Assembly: GCA_002347095.1 (NCBI GenBank) | Contig: DDWZ01000023.1 | Location: 1 to 64,000 of the forward strand | DNA length: 64,000 bases | Origin: Desulfobulbaceae bacterium UBA2273 | Lineage (GTDB): Bacteria; Desulfobacterota; Desulfobulbia; Desulfobulbales; Desulfurivibrionaceae | Direction: 5' to 3' | Shown: positions 18,738 through 27,869 of the stretch, in pieces | Numbering within the stretch: the first letter of the stretch is position 1 | Layout of the letters: each line of letters starts with the position of its first letter | The notes under the pieces: generated by a model | What the model saw: the letters and a program-made list of their open reading frames with translations, nothing else | What the model was told of the DNA's origin: nothing | Databases searched by the model: none | Position numbers and translations under genes: made by a program

Positions 18738-19211
18738 TTACAACAAGCGGGAAAGCCGGTCGCTCGCTTTGCCCAGACGATGACCAAGCACATGGATGAT
18801 CCGGCGCAAAAGTTTCACGCCTAGTGCAGGCGCCTGCCTCAGCATCAGCTCCATCCGTTCGCGGGAAAGAATCAGGAGATGGCTTTTTTCCGTGGCGACA
18901 ACGGTTGCCTGCCGACTTTCGCCCTCAACAACAAAAATCTCGCCAACCAGACTTCCACGCTCAAGCACGGCAACCAGAATAAATTTATCAGGGAAAGTAG
19001 CATCCATCTTGACGGCAAGTTTGCCCTCGACCAGGAATCCCATAAAATCCGCGGGCTCCCCTCTTGTCATCACGGTTTCCCCTGATTGCCACTCTTTCCA
19101 CTCAAGATAGGCAAACAATTCCGCCATCTCTTCAGCGGACAAAAAAGAAAATATATCGTGTAACTCCTCGGGCCGGTATTTCCCAAAAAGCATCTCTTCA
19201 GCGGTACCCAT
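18738..19211 (-). CDS. Cyclic nucleotide-binding domain protein without DNA-binding domain
   Basis: A 157-residue protein made of one cNMP-binding beta roll: GETVMTRGEPADFMGFLVEGKLAV, the LERGSLVGEIFVVEGESRQATVVA phosphate-binding region (the family GE and R-A/T positions are present) and C-terminal helices. There is no winged-helix after it, unlike CRP/FNR regulators, so it probably acts by protein contact. It starts six bases after mlaC and looks like the last gene of the Mla operon, suggesting a role in sensing or controlling envelope lipid transport (inference). Confidence 0.85.
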   Translation of the reverse strand: MGTAEEMLFGKYRPEELHDIFSFLSAEEMAELFAYLEWKEWQSGETVMTRGEPADFMGFLVEGKLAVKMDATFPDKFILVAVLERGSLVGEIFVVEGESRQATVVATEKSHLLILSRERMELMLRQAPALGVKLLRRIIHVLGHRLGKASDRLSRLL

Positions 19212-19217
19212 TTGCGT

Positions 19218-19850
19218 TTATTCCGCAGCTCCCTTACCGACCTTTTCTTCCAGCTTGGCAATGAGTCCGGCAAAATTCTCCTTGCTCAGAATGCTGGCAA
19301 ACTGAGTCCGGTAGTTGTTTACCAGGCTCACGCCCTCCACCTCCACATCATAAACCGCCCAACGGTCATCGCTGTTTTTGAGTTTGTAATTAACCGGGGT
19401 TTCCACATTCTTGCGGATGAGATCACTATAGACAATAGCTTTATTCCCTTGCACCGCGGCTTTCTTAAAGACAACCTTTTCCCCGGAGTAGGTTTCTATC
19501 TTGGCTAAGTAGGTGTTTTCCAGCAAGGTCTTAAACAAAAAAACAAAACGATCCTGCTCCGCAGGGCTCCTTTCCCGCCAATGTCTGGCCAAGGCACGCA
19601 TGGACATTTCGCGAAAATCAAATTTCTTCTCGACGATGGTTACCATGCGATTTTTCCTCTCCGCCTTGCGAGACGGCACGGCGAGCTTTTCATCCTGCAG
19701 AATAGAAATAATCTCGTCAACGGCATCCTTAACAAACACGACCGGATCGGTTGCCGCGGCGCAGGAAATGCCCGGATGCAAACCCGGCGCGGCGAACGCC
19801 AGAACACATACCGAAAAAACCATCAAATACCATCTGCTGCTGTTTTTCAT
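19218..19850 (-). CDS. mlaC: Periplasmic phospholipid-binding protein MlaC
   Basis: Soluble shuttle that carries phospholipid between the MlaA outer-membrane complex and the inner-membrane MlaFED transporter. A signal peptide (hydrophobic residues ~6-22, cleavage near SCA-A) is followed by the Tol-tolerance/Ttg2D domain (FDFREMSMRALARHWRE, YSDLIRKNVETPVNYKL). The ATG at 19850 with GAGG six bases upstream is preferred to a TTG eight codons earlier. The length is 210 residues. Confidence 0.93.
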   Translation of the reverse strand: MKNSSRWYLMVFSVCVLAFAAPGLHPGISCAAATDPVVFVKDAVDEIISILQDEKLAVPSRKAERKNRMVTIVEKKFDFREMSMRALARHWRERSPAEQDRFVFLFKTLLENTYLAKIETYSGEKVVFKKAAVQGNKAIVYSDLIRKNVETPVNYKLKNSDDRWAVYDVEVEGVSLVNNYRTQFASILSKENFAGLIAKLEEKVGKGAAE

Positions 19851-19889
19851 TTTTGCCTCTACACTCTTATTCAATGGGTATCAACACTC

Positions 19890-20864
19890 TTATCGTCCAA
19901 CCCCGACCTCGCTGAATCCAGCGATGGAGAGTCTATTTGCTTCCTGCCTGGCGGATTCAAATTCTTCCCCGGCAGGCACCTCCAGAGCAGAAACCGCGAC
20001 AACCGGCTCGGCATACGACCCCGGCAAACCCGACGCGGTCGTATCCCGAACATATGTTTTTTGAGACGTGCTCGATAAAGCGATGTAGACAGAGTCACTA
20101 CCCACGGCCACATCACGTATTTTCTTTTGCCGATACTGGCGGTAGGCGTCGCGCAGGGCCACATAGGGATCAATGGCGGACTCCTTGAAATCTTCATAAT
20201 CCCCAAGGGTAAGAGAGGTGTTATTCACCTCCCTGCCGGCCTGCACAGCAACGCCAGCACCGGAATCGGACATGGAAAGGTAGGAGACCGGGCTCAAGAA
20301 AAAGTCTCCGGCCAGGCCGATGGTGTCACGCACATTCGATGGCCCGAGGATGGGCCAGCAGAAATAGATGCCTTCCCCCATGCCATATACCCCCATGGTT
20401 TGCCCCAAGTCTTCATCCTTGGGCAAAAGACCGAACTCATTTTTGGCGGGATCAGCCAAGCCAGCGATACCAAGGGTGGAATTGAGAAAAAAACGGGCGG
20501 TTTCAACCCCACTGTCCGCAACTTTTCCTTGCAGGAGATTGTTTACAATCCGAACCGGCGCCAGAAGATTTTTAAAAAAACTCCGCACGCACATGCGCAC
20601 GTCTTCGGCAATAAAATAGGAGTACCCGTGGGATGCAGGCTTAAGCACCCAAAAATAAAGTTTATCGTTAAAATGAAAAAAAGCACGGTTCATCGGCTCA
20701 AGAGGATCCGGGACCAGACCGATATCCCGCTCTTCCCCAAAAGCCGGCTCATCGTCAAACACCGCCTCCTGCCCCACGGCCATGGCTATTGATCCCGCCC
20801 AGATTGCCAGGCAACAGAAGCACACCCTGCACAGTTGCGAAATAAAGCGGTCACGTTTTTCCAT
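19890..20864 (-). CDS. mlaA: Outer-membrane phospholipid-removal protein MlaA (VacJ)
   Basis: Channel-type protein that takes phospholipids from the outer leaflet of the outer membrane. The VacJ core is clear: DPLEPMNRAFFHFNDKLY near residue 55, NLLQGKVADSGVETARFFLNSTLGIAGL, FGLLPKDEDLGQTMGVYGMGEG and the PSNVRDTIG loop. An N-terminal hydrophobic signal is present, with cysteines early in the leader but no textbook lipobox at the expected distance. The start at 20864 is supported by AGAGG at six bases. A ~60-residue C-terminal tail extends beyond the conserved domain. Confidence 0.93.
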   Translation of the reverse strand: MEKRDRFISQLCRVCFCCLAIWAGSIAMAVGQEAVFDDEPAFGEERDIGLVPDPLEPMNRAFFHFNDKLYFWVLKPASHGYSYFIAEDVRMCVRSFFKNLLAPVRIVNNLLQGKVADSGVETARFFLNSTLGIAGLADPAKNEFGLLPKDEDLGQTMGVYGMGEGIYFCWPILGPSNVRDTIGLAGDFFLSPVSYLSMSDSGAGVAVQAGREVNNTSLTLGDYEDFKESAIDPYVALRDAYRQYRQKKIRDVAVGSDSVYIALSSTSQKTYVRDTTASGLPGSYAEPVVAVSALEVPAGEEFESARQEANRLSIAGFSEVGVGR

Positions 20865-20993
20865 GATCATCCTCTTACCCGACATTGCTTGGCCTCGCTC
20901 GGGGGGCCCAGTGTCGCCAAGCAAATAACAGGGGAGACGCAATCAGAATCTCCCCAAAACAACCCCCGGCACGATGCGTAACGGAGGCGTTGC

Positions 20994-21440
20994 TCAGACC
21001 CCCCCAAAAATATACTTACTCACCAACTCCTCAAGATCAACCGCGGATTCTGTTTCCATGATAAACCCGCCATCAACCAGCAGATCTTCGGAACCACCCT
21101 GGCTAATCTTGATATATTTATCCCCTATTATACCTTGGGTTTTAATCGAGGCAATGGCATCATCGGTTATTTTCACCCCATTATTGATCTGAAGCTGCAC
21201 CTGGGCCTGATCATTTTCGCCCAAGGAAATCCCGCTTACCTTGCCCACGTTTACCCCGGCCATTTCGACAAGGGCTCCGCGTTTAAGCCCGGAAACATTG
21301 CCAAACGTCGCGTGCACCGAGTATGTCTTCTCCATGGAGAATACCGAAAACTCGCCCAACTGCAGAGACATATACGCAAAGGCCAAAAAACCCGCCAGAA
21401 CAAAGAGGCCGACAATCGCATCGAAATTTACCTTTTTCAT
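20994..21440 (-). CDS. mlaD: MCE-domain protein MlaD
   Basis: Inner-membrane-anchored periplasmic MCE ring of the Mla ABC transporter. The 148-residue protein has one transmembrane helix (about 8-26: AIVGLFVLAGFLAFAY), then a single MCE domain (YSVHATFGNVSGLKRGALVEMAGVNVGKV is the characteristic beta-rich part). The length suits a single-domain MlaD hexamer. mlaF starts five bases away upstream in the operon. Confidence 0.95.
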   Translation of the reverse strand: MKKVNFDAIVGLFVLAGFLAFAYMSLQLGEFSVFSMEKTYSVHATFGNVSGLKRGALVEMAGVNVGKVSGISLGENDQAQVQLQINNGVKITDDAIASIKTQGIIGDKYIKISQGGSEDLLVDGGFIMETESAVDLEELVSKYIFGGV

Positions 21441-21445
21441 ACCCT

Positions 21446-22213
21446 TTATTCCATCTCCCTGCTTAAATAAATCTTCCCCATGGTGTACTGCACAAAGGCC
21501 TGAATATCTGGAATTTCGCTCTGTTGAATATCTTCAGGGCTGGCAAAGGTGCTGAGCTTGCCCTTGTTGATCACAATGACCTGATCAGCCAAATTGAACA
21601 CTTTGGGGATATCATGACTTACAATAATTGAGGTATATCCGAATTTTTTCTGGGTCTCCAGAAAAAGTTTATAAATCTCCAGGGTGTTTTCAGGGTCAAG
21701 CCCCGTGGTCGGCTCATCAAAAAGCATTATTTCCGGTTGCAGCATCAACGCCCTGGCAAGCCCCACCCTTTTCCTCATGCCCCCGCTGAGCTGGGCCGGA
21801 TATTTTTCCTCATGCCCGGTAAGATCAAGTTGCGCCAGGATGGCAAGCACCCGCGACCGGATCTCCTCGCTTCCCATTTTTGTCCGCTCTTCAAGGGGCA
21901 GGGCCACGTTGGCAAAAACATTCAACGAATCAAGAAGCGCCGAGCCCTGGAAAAGGACCCCGAATTTTGTCCGCACCTCATTCAACGCCTTGGCGCGCAT
22001 CTTGGTGATATCGTGCCCCTCCACCAGAATCTCTCCGGAATCAGGCCGCAACAAACCCAGGATGAGCTTCATGGTAACACTTTTACCCTGACCGCTCGGA
22101 CCGGCAATCACCGTGGTCTTGCCGGAATCGATGGTCATATTCACCCGGTCAAGAATGGTCTGCTTGCCAAATGCTTTTACGACATCTTTAAATTGGATCA
22201 CCGCCTGACTCAT
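21446..22213 (-). CDS. mlaF: Mla ABC transporter ATP-binding protein
   Basis: Energises phospholipid transport with MlaE and MlaD. The Walker A GPSGQGKS lies near residue 38, the signature LSGGMRKRVGLARAL near 145, Walker B with MLFDEPTTGLDP and the switch histidine in IIVSHD. It has 255 residues. Its ATG overlaps the mlaE stop by four bases. Confidence 0.96.
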   Translation of the reverse strand: MSQAVIQFKDVVKAFGKQTILDRVNMTIDSGKTTVIAGPSGQGKSVTMKLILGLLRPDSGEILVEGHDITKMRAKALNEVRTKFGVLFQGSALLDSLNVFANVALPLEERTKMGSEEIRSRVLAILAQLDLTGHEEKYPAQLSGGMRKRVGLARALMLQPEIMLFDEPTTGLDPENTLEIYKLFLETQKKFGYTSIIVSHDIPKVFNLADQVIVINKGKLSTFASPEDIQQSEIPDIQAFVQYTMGKIYLSREME

Positions 22214-22998
22214 AATAGTATCGCCGTAAGCAGATAATCCCAGATAAGGATCGCGATTGAAGAGAGAACAACCGCCTGGGTTGTCACCTTGCTCACTCCT
22301 TCAGCACCGAAACCGGCTCCGCGGATACGATGAACGAAATACCCCCTCCCCGCGCACACCCAGACGATCACCAAGGCAAAAACAAACGACTTGATAATGC
22401 CCATGTTTATATCCTGATTCACAACGCTCTGCTCCATACCGGACCAATACGCGCCGGGATTGACCCCCAACAGGCCACATCCTGCGAGATACCCGCCGAA
22501 TATGCCGACAACATTAAAAATAAGGGTAAGAATCGGAACAGAGATGATCGTGGCCAGAAACTTCGGCGTGATAAGATAGCGGAAAGGGTCGATGGCCATG
22601 CATTCCAAGGCGTCAAGCTGCTCGCTGTTGCGCATGATCCCGATCTCGGCGCACATTGCCGAGCCGGCCCGCCCGGTAACCATCAAGGCGGTCAGAACCG
22701 GGCCCAACTCGCGGATCAAGGAGAGCGAAACCGCTGATCCCAGAGCCCCTTCCGAGCCAAATTTGCGCAGGGTGTAATATCCTTGCAGGCCAAGGACCAT
22801 GCCGGTGAATCCTGCGATGAAGAATATAACCCAGAAAGAATCGGCCCCGATCAGACGCACCTGTCGAATCATGGCGGAAAAACGGAAGGGTCTTTTGAAA
22901 ACGCCACCAAGACCCAAAACCAGAAAAGACCCCATGCGACCCAGATCTTCCAGGATCCACAAGGTGTTACTTCCGATTTTTTCCAGGTAACGAATCAT
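22210..22998 (-). CDS. mlaE: Mla ABC transporter permease
   Basis: Integral membrane permease of the Mla lipid transporter (YrbE family), about 262 residues with five to six membrane segments. Family motifs include FIAGFTGMVLGLQGYYTLRKFG, ELGPVLTALMVTGRAGSA and AEIGIMRNSEQLDALE. The start at 22998 (MIRYLEKIG) is chosen because AGAGG precedes it by about six bases. It is the first gene of the operon and has its own promoter about 110 bases upstream. Confidence 0.96.
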   Translation of the reverse strand: MIRYLEKIGSNTLWILEDLGRMGSFLVLGLGGVFKRPFRFSAMIRQVRLIGADSFWVIFFIAGFTGMVLGLQGYYTLRKFGSEGALGSAVSLSLIRELGPVLTALMVTGRAGSAMCAEIGIMRNSEQLDALECMAIDPFRYLITPKFLATIISVPILTLIFNVVGIFGGYLAGCGLLGVNPGAYWSGMEQSVVNQDINMGIIKSFVFALVIVWVCAGRGYFVHRIRGAGFGAEGVSKVTTQAVVLSSIAILIWDYLLTAILL

Positions 22999-23105
22999 AG
23001 GTTCCTCTTGCAGGCGTTTGCGCGACAACACGTTTGACAGCAAACGTTTGGGCAACCCGCCATGCCTTGCCGGTTGTGCGGCTTGCACCATCCCATAAAA
23101 TGCTC

Positions 23106-23135
23106 ATGTTACTCACGGGATACGGGCGGTGTCAA
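23106..23135 (-). promoter_or_regulatory. Promoter for the mla operon
   Basis: On the minus strand TTGACA (23130-23135) and TAACAT (23106-23111) with an 18-base spacer lie about 105 bases before mlaE. The match to the sigma-70 consensus is good and there is no other strong candidate before mlaE. Confidence 0.6.
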
Positions 23136-23192
23136 GCACTTGCTCCAAGCAAAACCGGGAATTTGGACCAATTGATTGAATTCAAAAAAAAA

Positions 23193-23230
23193 GGGATTAG
23201 CTTGTATGGCTAATCCCTTTATTTTTTTTT
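23193..23230 (-). terminator. Intrinsic terminator after the tRNA-Val/tRNA-Asp unit
   Basis: A perfect 9-bp stem (GGGATTAGC with GCTAATCCC, 23193-23201 and 23209-23217) is flanked by A tracts on one side and T tracts on the other, so it can work in either direction. On the minus strand it ends transcription a few bases after tRNA-Asp. Confidence 0.85.
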
Positions 23231-23231
23231 A

Positions 23232-23308
23232 TGGCGGAGTGGACGGGGCTCGAACCCGCGACCCCCGGCGTGACAGGCCGGTATTCTAACCAACTGAACT
23301 ACCACTCC
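23232..23308 (-). tRNA. tRNA-Asp (GTC)
   Basis: The minus strand folds into a standard 77-base cloverleaf: acceptor GGAGTGG pairs with CCACTCC, D-arm with AGTTGGTTAGA, anticodon loop CTGTCAC reading GTC, T-arm GGGTTCGAGCCCC, and an encoded 3' CCA. It follows tRNA-Val by five bases, so both are likely processed from one transcript. Confidence 0.97.
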
Positions 23309-23313
23309 TCTTG

Positions 23314-23389
23314 TGGTGGGCGAAACAGGGATCGAACCTGTGACCCTCGGCTTGTAAGGCCGATGCTCTCCCAGCTGAGCTATTCGCCC
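23314..23389 (-). tRNA. tRNA-Val (TAC)
   Basis: A 76-base cloverleaf on the minus strand: acceptor GGGCGAA with TTCGCCC, D-loop AGCTGGGAGA, anticodon loop CTTACAA reading TAC, T-arm ACAGGTTCGATCCCTGT and encoded CCA. It is first in a two-tRNA unit with its own promoter just upstream. Confidence 0.97.
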
Positions 23390-23406
23390 CACATGAAGTG
23401 TGGCAA

Positions 23407-23436
23407 GATATACTCTTGCCACCCATAATCCGTCAA
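23407..23436 (-). promoter_or_regulatory. Promoter for the tRNA-Val/tRNA-Asp unit
   Basis: On the minus strand TTGACG (23431-23436) and TATATC (23407-23412) are spaced by 18 bases, putting the start a few bases before tRNA-Val. The -10 lies inside a small palindrome, TGGCAAGA-TATAC-TCTTGCCA (23401-23421). Confidence 0.55.
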
Positions 23437-23523
23437 GCAAAAAACTTACCGCAGGCCAAAAATAAAAGCCGCGAGGCCTACGCTTACCCTGCTTCCTGTC
23501 TGCGCGGACAGCACCCCCCCGTG

Positions 23524-25935
23524 CTAATGCGCCACCTTGCTTGCGGGAAGCACGCCTTCCACGCCAAAACCGCCATAGGGGATATCCTTGAAAAGACCTT
23601 CCCCATCCTTGAGCACCAAGGCCCTGGCCAGGACTTCATCCACATGCTCAACCAGTTCCACGGTGAGCCCCTTCAGAATCTTGGCGGGAATTTCGTTCAG
23701 ATCCGCTTCATTGTCCCGGGGGATCAGAACATGCTTGATATTGCCCCGTCGCGCGGCAAGGAGCTTTTCGGTGAGCCCGCCAATGGGCAAAACCCTGCCA
23801 CGCAAGGTAATCTCGCCGGTCATGGCAATATCCCTCCGGACCGGAAGCTGAAGCAAGGCAGAGACCATCGAGGTCGCCATGGTAATCCCGGCCGATGGCC
23901 CATCTTTGGGAATGGCCCCTTCCGGCACATGGATATGGATATCGAGCTTTTGATAAAAATCAGGCAGCAGGCCAAGCTGCAAGGCACGGGTCCGCACATA
24001 GCTCAAGGCCGCCTGGGCGGACTCCTGCATGACATCGCCGAGCTTTCCGGTCACGGTGAGGTTCCCTTTTCCGGGCATCAGGGCGGTTTCGATCTGCAGC
24101 AGCTCGCCTCCCACCTCGGTCCAGGCCAGGCCGGTGGTCAGCCCGATTTTATCCCGCTCCTCGGCCAGGCCGAAACGGTACCTGACTCCACCCAGATACT
24201 TGGCAATGGCCGCATCGTTGAGCCGGTATCGCTTGTCCGTCTTTTTCTTTTGCCGGTCCCGGGCCACCTTGCGGCAGACCGAGGCAATGCTGCGCTCAAG
24301 ATTGCGCACCCCAGCCTCCCGGGTGTATCTCCGGATAATCTCCAGGATCGCCGCATCGTTGAAGGTAATGTCCTCCCGGTCGAAACCGTTGGCCTCCAAC
24401 TGTTTCGGCACCAGGAACCCCTGGGCGATGTGCAGTTTGTCCTCTTCCGTATAGCCGTTGAGCTTGATCACCTCCATCCGGTCCTGAAGCGGGGCCGGGA
24501 TGGCGTGGAGATTATTGGCTGTGGTCACGAAAAAAACTCCGGAGAGATCGTAGTCCAGATCGAGATAATGATCGTTAAAAGCGACATTCTGCTCCGGGTC
24601 CAGCACTTCCAGCAGGGCGGCGGACGGATCCCCCCGGAAATCCATGCTCATCTTGTCCACCTCATCGAGACAGATAACCGGATTCACCACCTTGGCCTTT
24701 TGCATGGATTGAATAATCTTGCCGGGCAGGGCCCCGATATAGGTACGGCGGTGGCCCCGGATCTCGGCCTCGTCACGCACCCCGCCAAGGGAGAGGCGGA
24801 CGAATTTGCGCCCCATGGCGCGGGCCAGGGACTTGCACAACGAGGTTTTCCCCACGCCGGGAGGACCAACCAGGCAGAGAATCGGCCCCTTGATCTTCTC
24901 AACCTGGGCCTGCACGGCAAGATACTCAAGGATCCGCTCCTTGGGCTTCAACAGACCATGATGGTCCTGGGCAAGGATTTCCTCCGCCGCCAGGATATCG
25001 ATCTTCTCTTCGGTCTTTTCCTGCCACGGGAGGCTCAGGATGCAATCGATATAATTGCGGACCACCGTGGCCTCGGCGGACATGGCCGGCATCATCTTCA
25101 GCTTCTTGAATTCCTGCTCCAGCTTGGCGCGAGCCGCTTCGGGCAGGTTTTTCTCCTGTATCGCCTTTTCCAGCCCCTCGAGCTCGGAAGAGGCATCCTC
25201 CCCCCCCCCCATCTCCTTCTGGATGGCGCGGAGTTGCTCCGCCAAGAAGTAATCCTTCTGGGTCTTATCCATTTTTTTCTTCACCCGGGCCCGGATAACC
25301 TCCTCAAGCTCGGCGATTTCAATTTCCTTATGGATAAGGGACAAAACCTGCGCCAACCGTTCGACAACGGAAAAATTCGCCAGGATTGCCTGTTTTTCCT
25401 GCACATTCAGGGGCAGATGCGCGGCCAGGACATCGACAAATTTTGCAGGGTTCTCAATGCGGGCCAAGGATTTGATAACCTCGGCCGGCACCTTCTTGTT
25501 GTATTTGACATACTCCTTGAAACTTGCCTGGATCTCTCGCACATAGGCGGTTGCCTCCAGGCCACCCTCGTCCTCTGCCGCTTGCTCATCAAGCTGCACG
25601 ACAAAGTAGTCGGCATTGGGCAGATGCTTCATGATCCTGCCCCTTCTCTTGCCTTCAACCAGGGCCTTGATCGTGCCGTCCGGCAGGCGAAGCAACTGCA
25701 TGACCGTGGCAATGGTCCCCACCGCGTGCACGCTCTCCTCGGTGGGATCGTCCTCGGCCGCATCCTTCTGGGTCACGAGGAAGATCTCGGAGCGCTTGGC
25801 CATCGCCTCTTCAAGGGCCTTTATGGAACGCTCCCGGCCAACCACCAGGGGCGCCACCATGTAGGGGAAGATCACGATATCCCGCAAGGGCATCATCGGA
25901 TAGGCAACTTCCTGTTGGGGATCAAGCTCAGCCAT
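23524..25935 (-). CDS. lon: ATP-dependent protease Lon
   Basis: Cytoplasmic AAA+ serine protease for damaged and regulatory proteins. It has an N-terminal LON substrate domain ([21 protein letters not shown]), a central coiled region, the AAA module with Walker [10 protein letters not shown] near residue 356, and the C-terminal protease domain with the catalytic Ser in [10 protein letters not shown] near 680 followed by the Lys about 40 residues later. The start is taken as ATG at 25935; a TTG three codons upstream is also possible. It has 803 residues, normal length, and follows clpX by about 45 bases. Confidence 0.97.
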   Translation of the reverse strand: MAELDPQQEVAYPMMPLRDIVIFPYMVAPLVVGRERSIKALEEAMAKRSEIFLVTQKDAAEDDPTEESVHAVGTIATVMQLLRLPDGTIKALVEGKRRGRIMKHLPNADYFVVQLDEQAAEDEGGLEATAYVREIQASFKEYVKYNKKVPAEVIKSLARIENPAKFVDVLAAHLPLNVQEKQAILANFSVVERLAQVLSLIHKEIEIAELEEVIRARVKKKMDKTQKDYFLAEQLRAIQKEMGGGEDASSELEGLEKAIQEKNLPEAARAKLEQEFKKLKMMPAMSAEATVVRNYIDCILSLPWQEKTEEKIDILAAEEILAQDHHGLLKPKERILEYLAVQAQVEKIKGPILCLVGPPGVGKTSLCKSLARAMGRKFVRLSLGGVRDEAEIRGHRRTYIGALPGKIIQSMQKAKVVNPVICLDEVDKMSMDFRGDPSAALLEVLDPEQNVAFNDHYLDLDYDLSGVFFVTTANNLHAIPAPLQDRMEVIKLNGYTEEDKLHIAQGFLVPKQLEANGFDREDITFNDAAILEIIRRYTREAGVRNLERSIASVCRKVARDRQKKKTDKRYRLNDAAIAKYLGGVRYRFGLAEERDKIGLTTGLAWTEVGGELLQIETALMPGKGNLTVTGKLGDVMQESAQAALSYVRTRALQLGLLPDFYQKLDIHIHVPEGAIPKDGPSAGITMATSMVSALLQLPVRRDIAMTGEITLRGRVLPIGGLTEKLLAARRGNIKHVLIPRDNEADLNEIPAKILKGLTVELVEHVDEVLARALVLKDGEGLFKDIPYGGFGVEGVLPASKVAH

Positions 25936-25979
25936 AATATTCAATGCAACCGTGATGGGTTAAGGGACGTATCGCCGAC

Positions 25980-27245
25980 TCAGGCGCTTTTCTTTGATTC
26001 CACGTCGTTATCGTACAAAATCACCGGATAATCTCCGTTCAGCACCACCTGCTCGCTGATCACGCATTCCCGCACGTTTTCCTTGGAGGGCAATTCGTAC
26101 ATGATATCGAGCATGGCCCGCTCCATGACCGTTCGCAAGCCGCGGGCGCCGGACTTTCTCTTGATCGCCTGCTGGGCGATGGCCTTGAGCGCGCCCTCGG
26201 TGAAGCGCAGCCGGATATTGTCAAAGGCGAAAAGACGTTCGTACTGCTTGGTCAGGGCGTTCTTCGGCATCCGGAGAACGCGGACCATGTCCTCCTCGTC
26301 CAGCTCTTCCATGGTCGCCACCACGGGCAGACGGCCGACCAGCTCCGGAATCAGACCAAAGCGCAGCAGGTCTTCCGCCTGCACCTGGGCCAGGATATCC
26401 CCCACCGACTTCTTCGGCTTGCCCACGACCTTGGCGCCAAATCCCATGGACTTGGTGCCGGTGCGCTGCTTGATCACCCCGTCCAGCCCGACAAAGGCCC
26501 CGCCGCAAATAAAGAGGATATTGGTGGTATCGATCTTGATGTATTCCTGCTGGGGATGCTTGCGCCCGCCCTTGGGCGGAACACTGGCCACCGTCCCTTC
26601 GATGATCTTCAGCAGGGCCTGCTGCACCCCTTCGCCGGAAACATCGCGGGTGATGGAGGCGCTGTCCGATTTGCGGGCGATCTTGTCGATTTCATCGATG
26701 TAGATGATGCCGCGGCTGGCGCGCTGGATATCGTGGTCCGCGGCCTGAAGCAGATTCACCAGAATATTTTCCACATCCTCCCCGACATACCCCGCCTCGG
26801 TCAGAGTGGTGGCGTCGGCCATGGCAAAGGGGACATTGAGGATCTTGGCCAGGGTCTGGGCCAGCAGCGTCTTGCCGCTGCCCGTGGGGCCGACCAGCAG
26901 GATATTGCTTTTCTGCAGTTCGACATCGCTACCATCGTTGCTGCTCTGGGCCTCTATCCGCTTGTAGTGGTTGTGCACCGCGACGGCAAGAACCTTTTTG
27001 GCCTGTTCCTGGCCGATCACATACTCATCGAGATGGGCCTTGATGTCATAAGGCTTGAGGGTCGAAGCCACCATCTGCGATTCCAAGGCCTGCTGCCGGT
27101 CCTCGCTGACAATCTCGTTGCACAGATCGATGCACTCGTTGCAGATATAGACCGTCGGCCCGGCGATCAGCTTTTTGACCTCATCTTGGCTTTTTCCGCA
27201 AAATGAGCAGGTGACTTCCACTTCGCCGTTATGATCTTTTGCCAT
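25980..27245 (-). CDS. clpX: Clp protease ATP-binding subunit ClpX
   Basis: Unfoldase that feeds ClpP. The N-terminal zinc domain has CSFCGKSQ and CNECIDLC (residues ~13-40), followed by the AAA module with [15 protein letters not shown] near 120 and the substrate-gripping pore loop GYVGEDVE. It has 421 residues. The ATG at 27245, with GAGGAG eight bases upstream, lies inside the clpP reading frame, so the genes overlap by 17 bases. Confidence 0.98.
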   Translation of the reverse strand: MAKDHNGEVEVTCSFCGKSQDEVKKLIAGPTVYICNECIDLCNEIVSEDRQQALESQMVASTLKPYDIKAHLDEYVIGQEQAKKVLAVAVHNHYKRIEAQSSNDGSDVELQKSNILLVGPTGSGKTLLAQTLAKILNVPFAMADATTLTEAGYVGEDVENILVNLLQAADHDIQRASRGIIYIDEIDKIARKSDSASITRDVSGEGVQQALLKIIEGTVASVPPKGGRKHPQQEYIKIDTTNILFICGGAFVGLDGVIKQRTGTKSMGFGAKVVGKPKKSVGDILAQVQAEDLLRFGLIPELVGRLPVVATMEELDEEDMVRVLRMPKNALTKQYERLFAFDNIRLRFTEGALKAIAQQAIKRKSGARGLRTVMERAMLDIMYELPSKENVRECVISEQVVLNGDYPVILYDNDVESKKSA

Positions 27246-27849
27246 GACTATTCTCCTCTTCAGGATTCGCCCGTTTCACCAGCACCTTGTCAATTACGCC
27301 ATAGGCTTTGGCTTCTTCGGCTCCCATGAAAAAATCCCGGTCCGTATCAACTTGAATCTTCTTGAGCTTTTGCTTGGTATGATGGGCAAGAATGGTATTC
27401 AGGGTCTGCCGCATCCGCAGAATTTCCTTGGCATGAATATCAATGTCGGAAGCCTGCCCCTGAAAGCCTCCCATGGGCTGATGCAGCATGATCCGGGAGT
27501 TCGGCAGCGCATAGCGTTTTCCCTCGGTGCCGGCGGCAAGGAGCACCGCGCCCATGCTGGCCGCCTGCCCCATGCACAGGGTGGCGATATCACACTTCAC
27601 ATAGTGCATTGTATCATAGATCGCCATGCCTGACGTCACGACGCCGCCTGGGGAGTTGATATAAAAGGTGATGTCCTTGTCCGGATCGTCGGCTTCCAAA
27701 AAAAGGATCTGGGCGATGATGATGTTTGCTATATCGTCATTTATGGCCGATCCCAAAAAAATAATCCGCTCCTTCAACAGCCGGGAATAGATATCATAGG
27801 CCCGCTCTCCGCGGGGACTCTGCTCAACAACCATGGGGACGAGATTCAT
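27229..27849 (-). CDS. clpP: ATP-dependent Clp protease proteolytic subunit
   Basis: Serine peptidase forming the double-ring chamber used by ClpX. The 206-residue protein has the catalytic Ser in [15 protein letters not shown] near residue 98 and His in [10 protein letters not shown] near 123. It starts [16 protein letters not shown], with AAGGAG upstream, and lies 20 bases after tig. The tig-clpP-clpX-lon order is widely conserved. Confidence 0.98.
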   Translation of the reverse strand: MNLVPMVVEQSPRGERAYDIYSRLLKERIIFLGSAINDDIANIIIAQILFLEADDPDKDITFYINSPGGVVTSGMAIYDTMHYVKCDIATLCMGQAASMGAVLLAAGTEGKRYALPNSRIMLHQPMGGFQGQASDIDIHAKEILRMRQTLNTILAHHTKQKLKKIQVDTDRDFFMGAEEAKAYGVIDKVLVKRANPEEENSHGKRS

Positions 27850-27869
27850 ACACTTACTCCTTCAAGAAG

